From Annona cherimola (lineage: Eukaryota; Streptophyta; Magnoliopsida; Magnoliales; Annonaceae): a stretch of DNA of 64,000 nucleotides. The stretch is from NCBI GenBank assembly GCA_030490835.1, contig CM059977.1, positions 10,010,765 to 10,074,764 on the forward strand. The letters are read 5' to 3'. The notes beneath the pieces were generated by a model. That model was not told the DNA's origin, made no database searches, and worked only from the letters and a program-made list of their open reading frames with translations. Positions 11,601 to 22,157 of the stretch are shown here, in pieces (the first letter of the stretch is position 1; every line of letters starts with the position of its first letter). Both the position numbers and the translations under genes were made by a program.

Positions 11601-14032
11601 ACAATGATGCTGGACACTGGTAGATTGCTGAGGTCATGTTCTGGATTTTGATACAAGAAATACATTTACCAGAGGAAAAAAACCTCAGTCCCTGAATCAA
11701 TCCATCCTGTGGAAAAATTCAAGTATGTGCAACTAGATAAGGTTCCCAACACACTGGTTATTTGTCAATCAGCTGAGGGTATATCAAATTGAGAAATGAC
11801 ATTGATTAAAAATATTTCTCTAAGAAGCTTATTGCACTATATTCTTTTTTCTGTTCTATGAAGTTGGAAGCAAATAATTCTGTTGACAAGAAAGAAAACG
11901 AATTGAAGAACCAAACTTTCTCATAGCACTTGCAATCCAATTCCTCTATAATATAAACAAAGGACACCAAAAAACCTGTCTCACATTCTAGAAACAATCT
12001 TCTTATGAACATTTGTCAACCAATTATGCATCGGATTTCTATAGACTCTGCTGGTTTGACAGATTGAACAAAGACAAACTGCAAGTTATAGATGGGTTAT
12101 TCAGGATTCACGGGTACTGCAGTTTTTATGCTTAACGTTACGCACTTGTGCTTCTCCCAATTTTAGCGACTCACGACTTTCTTTAAGCCTGACAACTTAA
12201 CAATGCATGTGAAATTCAAGTCAAGGTAAAAACTTAGCAACATCAGGAGCATGAAATGATCAGTGCAAATCTGCAACTGCATTCTGAATGTGCCATGACC
12301 ATGAATAGAAAATCACCTGAAGCTTTTCTAGAGTTTTAGATAATGATGAGAAGATCCATAGAATAAAGCATGCATCCAAGACTGCAACAGGTAGCACAAG
12401 AAACAACTTGGCTTTGCCAGAGAAGTCATTAATATTTCCCAAATGCTCAACCAGTTCAAGTGCCTCTGTTGCCACAAAGTATACAATTCCAAGAAGAGCA
12501 ACTCTGGAGGTTATCCCTCCTAAGGTTGGTCGCACAACACCATAGCCCATTGAAACCACCAACAAAAGAAGGCGAGATACAGTCTTCTTGACAGCAGTAA
12601 AGGTAACTGCCCACCAAGTGATACCCATAGGCCTGCTCCCAGTAGAGTTGAAGTTTGCATACTCAAAATACCATAATGCCATCTCACACATTCCCAAAGC
12701 AATCACCAGTGTTATGTGGTAGTGCAGCTGTAATATGTCCTTCCAAAATCTTACAAACTGGAGAAACCATACGAGACCTAGCACAAGATATGCTAAAGAC
12801 ATGAAGCCATAGAATGTCATTAATGGTGCCATCTTTCCGGGTAGATACCCTTCTGGATTCCTCCATACAGTTCTTCCCGTTATCGTTGTACCTTTCAGTG
12901 TTGGATCACAAAACATAAAATATAAGTAGTACATCCCTGTACGTTCTATTTCCACAGCTTGTGTAATCATTTTGGCTTCTTCGGTGTTTCCTTCAAAAAA
13001 GGTCTGAATGCGTCTTGGCCATTCAGGATTTTCTAGATTTCGATTAATAATTACCTCTCCCAACTTACAAGAACTAATTTTGGCAAGCTCAGGAGTGCAG
13101 CATATCTCATCAGAATTGAGATAACCACCACCAATCCTGTCCTTGTCTTGGATCTCCAAAATTATAGCCTCCACCAAGCCACTCTTCTGCTGCATACGAT
13201 GATGTTGAGAAGCTGCCTCTTTTGTCCTCCGGAAGGTAACAGATTCAAATCTGAGGCAGAGAATCAGAGAGACCAGATGCAACGTATGAGAACTACTAAG
13301 CTTGTGATAAGAGAATTGACCTGCTATTTTTACCAGTCACATATTAGACTTGCAATTAGTTAGTCTCAGGATAATTATAATGCTGAAGTTTTTATGCATC
13401 AAACGGAATTTCCCAAACATCGGGGAAAAAGGAAATGAGGAATTTTACAATACAGAAATGAACTTAGGGAGTCCAAATAGTGTAGCTAAGTTCCAATTTG
13501 CAGTTGTTTTTCCTTTTCTATCTGTTTCTTACCAAAAGCCAACGACTGGGAAAGACACCACCAATTCCTATATTCTCTTCGGTTCTCTCTTCTAAGTTCT
13601 AACAACACTATGCCTACAGGAAGAAAATTCCTCCAAAGTCGACCAAGGGAAGCTGAAACTTGTCCCGAACTGTTGAAATTTCTAATTTCACGAGAAATAG
13701 GAAGCAGAGTGCATGAAATCCAGAACGAGGACGAAATGCAGAGAACAGAAGTCGAGATCTGACCGAATGAAGGATTTTCCCTTGGAAGAGGAGAAGGAAG
13801 CAGTTTCGTTGCTATTGCCGCCGGTTCTATCCCGGACCTTGGAAGCATAGAGACCTTCGCTGCCGCCGTGGAAGAAGGAGGAGTTGAGCTTGGGAATGAA
13901 AGCTTCATTGAAGTACTCGTGGATTGAAGCTTCGACGCGAACGATGAAGCAAGAGCTGCAGAAGAATATCAGAAACCCTAGAAAAATCCCTATATTGACA
14001 GAAAGAAGACGAAGGTCGTCTCTGCGACGCAT
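8629..14032 (-). CDS. Lung seven-transmembrane receptor family protein (TMEM87/GOST-like)
   Basis: Five exons on the minus strand: 14032-13764, 13250-12317, 10906-10811, 9482-9346 and 8809-8629 (stop included). All joins have GT-AG borders and keep frame, giving 538 residues. Residues about 13-36 form a signal peptide (GIFLGFLIFFCSSCF). Residues 37-215 are a cysteine-containing lumenal domain. Seven hydrophobic segments lie at about 233-254, 265-287, 299-322, 338-357, 371-392, 417-434 and 450-473. The segment RTVWRNPEGYLPGKMAPLM, then SMGYGVVRPTLGG, then the post-TM5 ISLSK-like SSLSKTLEKLQ match the plant Lung-7TM family. The tail (480-538) is acidic and charged. Animal relatives (TMEM87, GPR107) act in the Golgi and secretory route; a similar role here is inference. 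The start is the first ATG of the long exon and gives the signal peptide. Confidence 0.92.
9787..9818 (+). repeat. Interrupted poly-G run in intron 3 of the Lung-7TM gene
   Basis: A nearly pure run of about thirty G with two A-containing breaks on the plus strand, so a C-run in the transcript of the minus-strand gene. It lies between exon 4 (9482) and exon 3 (10811). Four or more G-tracts in a row could form a G-quadruplex on the DNA strand opposite the RNA. Length is prone to assembly error. Confidence 0.85.
9957..10225 (-). mobile_element. Tourist-like MITE in Lung-7TM intron 3
   Basis: A well-preserved 269-bp copy with ends GGGTGTGTTTGG and CAAACACACCC and a perfect TAA target duplication (9954-9956 and 10226-10228). 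It is among the best copies for defining the family. Confidence 0.88.
10682..10774. repeat. Direct repeat of 35 bp in Lung-7TM intron 3
   Basis: The segment CTATTCACAAATACTCAACC... occurs at 10682-10716 and again at 10740-10774 with one mismatch, period 58 bp. It lies about 36 bp beyond the 3' end of exon 3 in transcript order, so it is close to that donor. Confidence 0.8.
11334..11444. repeat. Three tandem 37-bp units in Lung-7TM intron 2
   Basis: Units at 11334-11370, 11371-11407 and 11408-11444 all contain TGTGACCTTGCAG-like and ACCATTTGAAGAGT-like segments. The third unit is the most diverged. No coding role; a local slippage minisatellite. Confidence 0.85.
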
Positions 14033-14330
14033 TTCTCTCTTTTCCTTTTTTTTTTTTTTTTATATCGGCTGAGATTTCCCGCAGATGCCAACGCCCGGCG
14101 AGCGAGAGGGCGACGGAAAATGAGAGAAGGTGGGAGGGTCGAGTGCAACCTGTTGGACGAGAACAGCCAGCACAGCACAGTCGAGCTCGAGCAGCTTCCC
14201 GACAAATTGTTTGCATCGAATGCAAGTTACTATTTTGATCTCCGTATCTTTTCTCCTTTGTTTTTTTTTTTTTCCTGGATGGGCTAATCTCTGTCTTTTT
14301 TTAATTTGTAACATATACCGTGACATCTGA
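14033..14330 (-). promoter_or_regulatory. Probable 5' UTR and promoter of the Lung-7TM gene
   Basis: Upstream of the ATG the minus strand is purine-rich (GGAAAAGAGAGAA) and passes through an A-run at about 14048-14063. A GATATAAA stretch lies only about 30 bases before the ATG and is more likely part of the A-run than a TATA box. No clear TATA box further out. Transcript start not determinable. Confidence 0.4.
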
Positions 14331-14563
14331 AATTACAATTAACTACCTTTAACAGCCGCCGTACATGGAAAGACATTTTTTCTTTAACCCTCACACAATG
14401 ACTGGAGGGACTTTAAAAAAAAAAAACAAAAAAAACAAATGCCCTGACCCATGGAAGGAATATGTAAAAAACCCCGTGTAATGGGAGGAATTGTAATATC
14501 ATCTTTGCAACTATCGGGAATTGAACCGAGCAAGAAACAAGCCCCAAAGCAGCTAATTTCTTT

Positions 14564-14903
14564 TTCTTTTTTTTTGATGTAGTATATTTACAACATATCT
14601 CAATTCATATTACATTCAAAGTTCTAAAATAATTCTAACAATATTTCCAAAAAGAGACAACAAACTCCCAAATAACATCACATTCAAAGTTCTAAGATAA
14701 TTCTAACAATATTTCCAAAGGGAGACAACAAGCTCCTAAATATCAACAGGGGAGACCACCAGCTCCCAACTAAATAAGAAGGACCACACACATGCCCCTA
14801 CAGAGATTTGGTTAGAAATCTCCACCTGAGATTCGAACACACGCCGGTGGGAACGAAAGCTTCGTTCCGCACCCGGCGACCAAACGAGCAGCGCTCGTTT
14901 GGT
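14564..14903 (-). mobile_element. SINE with double-hairpin head and duplicated tail
   Basis: Reading the minus strand from 14903: a hairpin with 10-bp arms (14879-14903), a second hairpin (14842-14878), an internal B-box-like GTGTTCGAATCTC (about 14830-14842), an AT-rich body, and two near-identical tail units of about 68 bp containing TATTGTTAGAATTAT and TTAGAACTTTGAATGT, then a poly-A tail (T-run at 14564-14575). The element is flanked by a 17-bp duplication, AAGCAGCTAATTTCTTT at 14547-14563 and the same with one change at 14904-14920. A long target duplication plus poly-A is the signature of LINE-driven retroposition. Confidence 0.85.
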
Positions 14904-15374
14904 AAGCAGCTAATCTCTTTATCTTTATTAATGTTGAAAGTTGATCAAAAACCTAGGCCAAGCACATTGAAAGGGGAATCTTCCAATGGAATACAAGAAT
15001 TCAGATTGGATGTTTCAGCTACAAGTTGTTGGATGAAAACGAGTCTGGTTTAAAATATAATATGGCCATGTTCAAGGTTTTTTCCCTTTAAAAAAAAAGA
15101 AAGAAAGAAAATTATTGGTGTTTGATGTTATGTTGATGCTCGTTGATTTAAGGGCGCAAATTGTTTTATATTAACCTGGAGGGAAGTCTTTTGCTTGTGG
15201 AAAAGAAAATAAAAGAAAAATATCCAGATAATGTTAATAATAAAGTGAACAAATTTGGAATAAATATAGTTCTAATTTCCAAGTTATTCAGATATTTCAT
15301 AGTAAATGAAATATTCAGGCAAAAGGGAATGTTTTATTGAAATTTTTAATTTTAATCTAATTTAACAAGCTTAA

Positions 15375-15640
15375 GGGGGTATTTTTTACCTCCAAAACTT
15401 TTAAATTTAACAATTTTTAAAAATATAATTTTTCACTTTCCACAATTATCTTTTTTTTTAATGATTTATCTATTTCTTCTTATACAACTACCATATTTTT
15501 AATCATTTCTACACAGTTACTTGCACACTTTACCTATCTATTTTAACTTTACTATCTTTATTCTTAATCATTATCTCTATTATATCGTATTATTTTCTTT
15601 TATTTCAAAAACTTTTATACTTACTTGGTAAATAGTAAAA
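15375..15640 (-). mobile_element. Decayed Tourist-like MITE
   Basis: Starts after TTAA as GGGGGTATTTTTTACC and keeps the family interior (CACTTTCCACAATTATC, CTTATACAACTACCATATTTTTAATC, ATCATTATCTCTATTATATC). The right end has lost its CAAACACACCC. Confidence 0.55.
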
Positions 15641-15654
15641 AAAAGTCAATCTAA

Positions 15655-15936
15655 GGATGTGTTTGGGAAGTGACAAACTTTTAAATAAAAATTTTTTAGT
15701 ATAGAAGTTGAAATGAGAGGAAATGATATGATATGGTAAATGTAAAGATGAGGAATAAAGAGAATAAAGTTAATATATATATATGTTACTTGTGTGGATA
15801 GCTATGTAGAAATGATTTAAAAGTATAGTTTGTATATGAAGAAATGAAAAAATAATTAAATTTTAAATAGTTGTGGAGAGAGAAAATTTTAGATCAAAGA
15901 CTTTTATATGGAAAGTTTTATTAAAACCAAACACCC
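15655..15936 (+). mobile_element. Tourist-like MITE
   Basis: Begins GGATGTGTTTGGGAAGTG after CTAA and ends CCAAACACCCT. Full-length interior in the plus orientation (AATGATATGATATGG, AGATGAGGAATAAAG, GTATAGTTTGTATATGAAG). It sits directly between two decayed relatives, suggesting nested insertion. Confidence 0.7.
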
Positions 15937-15939
15937 TCT

Positions 15940-16463
15940 GAAACTTTTTACTCTCATTACTTACAAATAGTGCAGATGATTAAAGACAATGCCTCAATTA
16001 GTGGAGGTCCTAGTATCAAATCTAAGTGCTCGCGGTATGGGAGTTTTATCTTTCCATTAATATTTGTGAGTCTGTCCCTTATTACTTGGGAACTTATTGT
16101 TTCACTTTATAAAATTGTAAGAATTGTTTTAGAACTTTAATACAATATGAGTTGAAATGTTATGTAAATATGCCCCAATTAAGAAAAAATTTGTTGACTC
16201 AAAATAATTACTCTATTCTTTAATCATTTCTTTGCATCTTCTTATACAACTACCCTGCTTTTTAATTTTTTTACACAACTATCCACACAATTAACATATC
16301 TATTTTAACTTTATTACGTTTACTCCTCATCGTTACTTCTATCATATCATATCATATTTTTTTAATTTAACAACTTTTATACAAAAAAATTTATCCAAAA
16401 GTTTTATAACTTCCTAAACACGCTACTTTTTATCAAAAGTTTTATCATTTCTCAAACACACTC
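15940..16463 (-). mobile_element. Tourist-like MITE split by a SINE
   Basis: The left piece (about 15940-15975, ACTTTTTACTCTCATTAC) and right piece (about 16185-16463) are consecutive parts of the MITE interior. The right piece ends twice, first TAAACACGCT near 16421 and again CAAACACACTC at 16463, so its terminus is partly duplicated. Confidence 0.6.
15976..16190 (+). mobile_element. SINE copy inserted in a MITE
   Basis: The 3' part (about 16090-16175) matches the tail of the 14564-14903 SINE: GGGAACTTATTGT, TTGTAAGAATTGTTTTAGAACTTT, ATATGAGTTGAAATG, GTAAATATG. A degenerate B-box-like GTATCAAATCTAAG lies near 16010. The flanks repeat TTACTCT, a weak target duplication. Confidence 0.6.
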
Positions 16464-17250
16464 TAAATATAATTTTATATAATCGTGAATCATGACTCGT
16501 GGTGTTAATAATTTAACTCCTGTGTGTGTTTAAATATATATATCAAAGTACACATTCTAATATGAGAATGCGCATTTTATTCAATATTTTTGCTCCTTGC
16601 ATTTTGAATTTTACAATAAAACGACTGCACAATTCAGATATCGACGTCCATACATTACCAACTCAATCGCCAGAAGCGGATTGGGATTTGGAACAGGGCT
16701 CCTATTGTTCAAAGTGGGAGCCCGCCATATGCCACCTGCGCTCTTAGCCCCGGCCTAAATTGTGTTTAGGCCCTTCCCCCCTTACGTGGCACAAAAGAAG
16801 TTACCCAATCACAATGCACTGTCCTAATCCCCTTCGTTCAAGTTCATAGGTTGATTTTCTATACTGCGCCTATAAGTTTTTCTTAGCTTTTAATATTATG
16901 AAATTTAATTTGCTCGATTTATTTCAAATTTTATTTCGATTTGTGAAGATTAAATTTAGGGTACAAATGCTACTAAGGTGTTGCTTCAGTGGTTAAGGAT
17001 TGGCCCCAATGAGTTGGGCGTCCTTAGTTTGAATCTTTACATCCGTAGTTTCTGAAGAATTTTAATAGTGGTGTTTATTCTCCTCAAATTTTCTATGAGA
17101 GTGTCCACTAAGTGGGTATTTTAGGAATTATTATTAGAAAAATTAAGATTCTTGATTAGATACTTGTAATAATGTTTCTGAACTTGTTTATACTACCAAA
17201 TGAGATACTGTAATTATATAATAAAAAATTTTATGGTATAAATTATAAAA
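16464..17250. other. Gene-free stretch with a GC-richer island
   Basis: Includes a GC-richer segment at about 16650-16890 with GGAGCCCGCC, TTACGTGGCAC (ACGT core) and CCAATCACAATG (CCAAT-type), then GCGCCTATAAG. No open gene follows. It may be a remnant of an LTR or promoter; ends not found. Confidence 0.4.
16976..17120 (+). repeat. Possible tRNA-derived SINE fragment
   Basis: GTTGCTTCAGTGGTTAAGGAT resembles a pol III A box region and TTAGTTTGAATCTTTAC, about 45 bases later, a B box. The following body (AATTTTCTATGAGAGTGTCC, AAGTGGGTATTTTAGG) is a typical plant SINE-like composition. No target duplication found. Confidence 0.45.
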
Positions 17251-17254
17251 TACT

Positions 17255-17480
17255 GGGTATGTTTCGCAAAATATAAAACTTTTTCCAATTAAAATTTTTC
17301 AATTTAAAGCTTTTTCACTCTCAAAAAATGCTTTATTTTTTAAGCATTTCTTCATATCTTCCCGTACAACTACCCTATTTTTCAATCATTTATACACAAC
17401 TGCATATACAACTAGTCTATCTATTTGAATTTTATTCTATTTATTCTTCATCGTTATTACTATCATATCACATCATTGTT
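17255..17480 (-). mobile_element. Truncated Tourist-like MITE
   Basis: Starts GGGTATGTTTCGCAAAATATAAAAC and follows the family interior to TATCATATCACATCATTG, where it stops without the right terminus. Confidence 0.65.
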
Positions 17481-17809
17481 TCGGCTTCATTCGGGTCGTC
17501 CCGTTCTTGTTGGTGGTTTTTAGAAAATAAATACTTAATTATACTCTCTAATGATTTTTAAAGCATTAAATTTTTTTAACTGAGTCTGAAAAGTATATCA
17601 TAGAAATATTTTGCATTGTATTTCACATTCTGATTTTACATCTCTAATGAGAAAACTCTTGATTAAAAAAGCTAAATACCATAGTTTATTAAAAATTTTG
17701 ATAATTTCATTGAAATGATGATAAAATGTGCAGAATGTCTTTCTATGACTTTACAAGTACATTGATAATCGTGTCTGATGAAAATACAAATATAAATTAG
17801 TACACTTTG

Positions 17810-18810
17810 CCCTGTGGTGTGACTCAAAAATAGGTAATATATAACAAAATGCGTCATAACTTAAAGTGGGTTACATATCGACCACACAATATGACTGACA
17901 AAAATAAATGTAGATCACTTCGCCACGAGTCATGCCTTAAAAGGGTGAATACACTATGCCACGGGCATCGACTCGAAAAAGGAGGGAGTACATGATGCTA
18001 CGTGCCATGACTCAAATGTGAGTTTACGCTTAGCTTATTGACCAACGATGACTTGGTTTGGGATTAGTGAGGGGTCCGTCTTCTACACTAACGATCTTAC
18101 ACACCAAGCTAAGTGTGTTCTCAACTTCTGGATTTACCGAGCAGACAGTGTCTCTCACATTCAGCTTAATAAGCCAGCGTGTCTCGCATTCAGTTTCTTA
18201 ATTTACACAGCAGGCTAGTGTGTTCCGCATATAGCCTCTGAATTGAAATTTAGGTGATTTTACTAAAAGTTGAGTTTAACCAAATCTTAGAAACATGTTT
18301 GGGTCAATTTCGACCAAATAGAAGGTCTGGGCCGGACTGGGCTTATTGAAAGGAGTTTGAGCCTAACTGGGCTTGACTCAACGAATTTGGGCCCAAGTGG
18401 GTATATTGGGGAATTTTGGTTCTAATGGGTTCAAGTGGGCCAGACTAGGCCCAAGTGAAGTTGTTTTGAGTCTAGGTTGGTCAACTAGATGTTATGGGCC
18501 CAAACATGAAATATTAGGCCCGGGTATGCTCATTGGGACGTTTTGAAGTCATTCTAGATTACTTAGAGATTTTTGGGCTCAAATGGATTTGTTGGTAGAT
18601 TTAGCCTACTTTGGACCATCTGAAGGTCTTTGGGCCTAATTGGCCTTGTTGATAAGATTTTTGGGTCAAACTAGGATGTTCTAAGCCACCTTAGGAAGTT
18701 TTAGGCTCAAATAAGGTTATTGAAGGGTTTTGGGCTCAACTAGGTCTGTCGAAAGATCTTGGGCCCACTTAAGCTTATTGAAAGATTTTGGGTCCAAATA
18801 AGAGACATGG
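17810..18810. repeat. Three consecutive degenerate tandem arrays
   Basis: Array one (about 17810-18020) repeats a roughly 40-bp unit with CACTATGCCACGGGCATGACTC-like text. Array two (about 18100-18245) repeats GTGTCTCGCATTCAG and TTACACAGCAGGC. Array three (about 18300-18810) repeats GATTTTGGGCCCAA, AAGTGGG and TTATTGAAAG at 35-65 bp spacing. All lie downstream, on the minus strand, of the gag pseudogene at 19085-20219. Variable tandem repeats are known in the 3' untranslated part of some plant Ty3 elements, which this could be. Confidence 0.6.
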
Positions 18811-19084
18811 GTAGAAGTAGCTTTCAAATGCAAGTTGAGTAGAATTTACACGTGTACAGATCGCAATGAATCTATAATTTCTCAATCAATCATGGCTTAA
18901 GAAGAGAGTTTTCATGGCTTTATAGTGCAAAACATCTTCCTCTTTTTGAATTTGCATGTCCATAGGTTGCTAACACCTAGCGGGTATGTGGATCATTCGT
19001 ATTCTCCAAATGAGGATAAAGTGCTAGCAATAGGTCTACTATAAAAACCTCTTGTTATAGCAAGGATATGATCTATTTACATCA

Positions 19085-20219
19085 ATCATGATTCTGTTTC
19101 AGCAACACAGCAAATTGACACAATGGTTTTATTTGGACACCATCACATATGAAGCGGTTGACCATTTTGAAGGATCTTTTTGTCTTGCCCTTGTTTTTTG
19201 AGTCATATTGTTTGCCTTGAGTTAGGGCTCTTGGTTTATCACTCTTCTCTCCCCCACCATTCTTCTTATAGCTTTTCTTATCTTTAGACTTAGAGGATTC
19301 TCCTCTCTTGCATTCAACCAAGCTTTTGGCTGCGACTATGGCTGAAACAAGATCTTATACATTTTGATGTATTAGTTCCTACTTCGTCCATAGTTGTAAT
19401 CCGTCCATAAAGAAGAACTTCTTAAGCTCCTCAGGTAAATAAGAGATTTTAAGGGATATCCTGGTGAACTCATCAACGTAGTCCCTGATCGTATCTGTGT
19501 GCTTAAGCCTTCAAAACTTGGCTTTTGCCCCATCCTCCGCATCCTTAAGATAGAACTGAGCCTTAAAATCATGTTTATATTCTTCTCCAGTGGAGATACG
19601 AACCATACCTTTTTAGATGTCTTCCCTTCGATATCTCCACAAAGTTTGGCCAAATCGGCGAGGAAGAAAGCTGTCGTGCGGATCTTATTTCCATCATCCT
19701 CAATTCCTAAATATTCATAGTATTGTTTTAGTCCCCATAGGAAGTTGTTTACCTTCGTAGCATCCCTCTTTCTGGCATAGGATTGAATTTGGGAGCATCC
19801 ACCCTTATTATTTCTGGGGTCCCCGTGGCCCGAGAGTCGACCTCCGCCTTACACAATGTCACATCCTCCTTTTAAGCCTTCATGTCAGCCTCCAAGTTGG
19901 ACACTCGGGCATCCATATCTCCTAATGCTTTGACCCGTTCAAGTAGTTGTTCAAGTTTATCATCCATCTCTTGATACAACATGTCGGCAGTAGAGTTGAT
20001 GACTTCCATCGTATCTTCTCCGAGATCTCCATTATCCCTCATGGATGTAAGCTCGTCAAGACGTGGGATAATACGGTTGAGCTACAAGACCATCACCTTG
20101 ATGACTTGCTCTACCTGTTCCATCTTTCCTTCCATGATTACGATAACGTCCTTGGATGATAACTTTTTGGTATTGCTTATATGGGCTTCTAGATCAGTCA
20201 GGCTTAAGGGGTCCATCAT
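19085..20219 (-). pseudogene. gag remnant of a Ty3-type retroelement
   Basis: From a start at 20219 the minus strand reads a gag-like polypeptide broken by in-frame stops and shifts: a coiled-coil-prone N-terminus (repeated leucines and glutamates), then ATPEIIRVDAPKFNPM, then LAKLCGDIEGKT, and a lysine-rich region (KSKDKKSYKKN) before a degenerate CxxC-like knuckle at about 19100. This order matches plant Ty3 gag. Stops within it make it inactive. No polymerase region is recognisable downstream. Confidence 0.65.
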
Positions 20220-20250
20220 CTCCTTTATGCAGCGTGACTCTGATACCAAT
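20220..20250 (-). other. Primer-binding site of the Ty3-type element
   Basis: On the minus strand TTGGTATCAGAGTCACG directly follows the LTR end. It is complementary to the 3' end of initiator methionine tRNA, the usual primer for plant Ty3 and Ty1 elements. Confidence 0.8.
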
Positions 20251-20798
20251 TGCCACAAGTTAGGAGTTTACAATTCGGAACTTGTGCGGCACTTAGCTTA
20301 CTAATGCCCTTGTGAAGACTAAGTTAGCCTAAAACTGAATCACACACTTAAGGAAATGATGGTAGAGAGTAGTGGGCAAAGAGGAGAAAGCACTTAGGAA
20401 AAAATGACTCGTATTACTTAAAGGTTTTTACAAGAGAGCTAGAAGGCTACAAAAAAACTCATTCTTAGAGGTTGGATGAATCAAATGAATCAGCTCCCCT
20501 ATTTATAGGCTCTACCCTCCTCGTTAAGCTCTCCGAATCGTTACATGTGTCCTTTAATAGATGGTTATGATTGCTCTGTAGAATATTCTCATTGAAATTC
20601 TCTAAATCTCTCTCAAATTATCTTAATCTTCTTGTAGATCTTAGAAGATTGAATAGAAGTCCATAAGACTAGATTTTAGGATTCTATAGACTCTACCATG
20701 TAGGAATTTTCTAGAACACTCTAGTATTTATATGATTTTTCTATAACTGTATAGATGTTTCCTATTGTAACCTCTATTAAGATAATTAGAGCATGACA
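20251..20798 (-). repeat. 5' LTR of the Ty3-type element
   Basis: Bounded by TG at 20251 (plus strand) next to the primer-binding site and, by inference, CA at 20797-20798, which would give TGTCATGCTC at the 5' end on the minus strand. It contains a TATA box (minus strand GCCTATAAATAGGGG, about 20498-20511) in the right place for an LTR promoter. I did not find the partner LTR; it is lost or left of the tandem arrays. Confidence 0.65.
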
Positions 20799-22157
20799 TG
20801 TCGCTGACTTGAAGATGTCATAAGGAGGTTCTCAAGCAGGGAATGAGAATTGGGCTCCACATCTTTGAAAAACTTCAAGGCCACCAACAACGCGATTGCC
20901 TTCTGCTGCAATCCGTCAGGTTTTTTCTTTTTTTATTATTTCAGCCATTTATAATTTTTGTATAATTTTGGCCATTGATGTAATCGCATAATTTTTATCT
21001 CTCAAAATTTACTACGCTGTAATCAGAGTAAGGCTTATCTTTCTCTCATCAATCATTTCCTCCCAATTCAAAATTTTTTATCAAAAAATTTTTCATCAAA
21101 ACTTTTATTATTTCCTAAAAACACCTCAAATAAACTCAAAAATTATCAAATTTCACGCATGTGTAGCCTCCGCATATATGAAAAATAAAAATATATCTTC
21201 AGACCACCTGCAAATCACCCAATTTATGGGCTAATTTATGAGCAGCCGGATAGAATTGAGAGATTTCGTTCAATTCCCATGACCTATTGATGAAAAACAT
21301 GGATTAAAAATCTTTTTCTGGCATTCCTGCTTATTAATTTTTCCTAATGTTCCTTGTTTGTCTTCATTATTGTCATGCTTGTATGTTTTCCACTTAAAGC
21401 GGTTAACACTTAACATCAGCAAAATGCCTGTTTTTAGCAACATTATCCACGTTGCTTTCCAGTAATCGGATGAAAAGCAATAAATGCTAGTTACACGGAG
21501 ATCATAATATCAACTCTGGAATGAATAATATTTTTTTAAAAAAATAGACAATAATGAAATTTTTTTAGCATTATACAGAGCATAAATCAAGTCAACCGTG
21601 GGGATAGTTCTCATTTGATAAAATTGCATTTCATGATACGTTAGAAAATGACTATCAAGTAAATCCATAGATCATACTAGAAAGTCATAAAATTTAAAAA
21701 AGTTCAACGCGAAGCACGAAATGAAATTATTTACTACAAATTTAAAAATAAAAAACTGATTTTTAGTTGGCTTTTGAAAGTTAAAGGCTTTTTCTAAATA
21801 ACCCCCAAAGCCTATTCAATTTTGCACCCATCCCTTGGGAACTAAAGATTTGCAAGTGATCTCCCAGTTATGAACTTACTTTTAATTAGACAAGTCGTGA
21901 ATTCTTTTTTATGTATAAATTACACCCTGCAAAATAATTATAGTTTTATCACTCATGATCATTTCCTAATAATTTAATAAGACCAGGTTAACTTGTTTGA
22001 ATGGCACGAACAATTAAAAAAATGAAACGCAGTAATATTCTCAAGAGAAAAAATATAGTTTTAAAAAAATATTATTAATTGACAATTTTGTTCTAATGTA
22101 GTTAATTAACGAAAGGCAGTGGAAACTGTTATTTTTAAAATTTTAATTGGACGATAA
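20799..22157. other. Gene-free AT-rich stretch
   Basis: No convincing gene or complete repeat. Short relics of MITE text occur near 21045-21125 (TCAATCATTTCC, CAAAACTTTTATTATTTCC). Confidence 0.5.
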
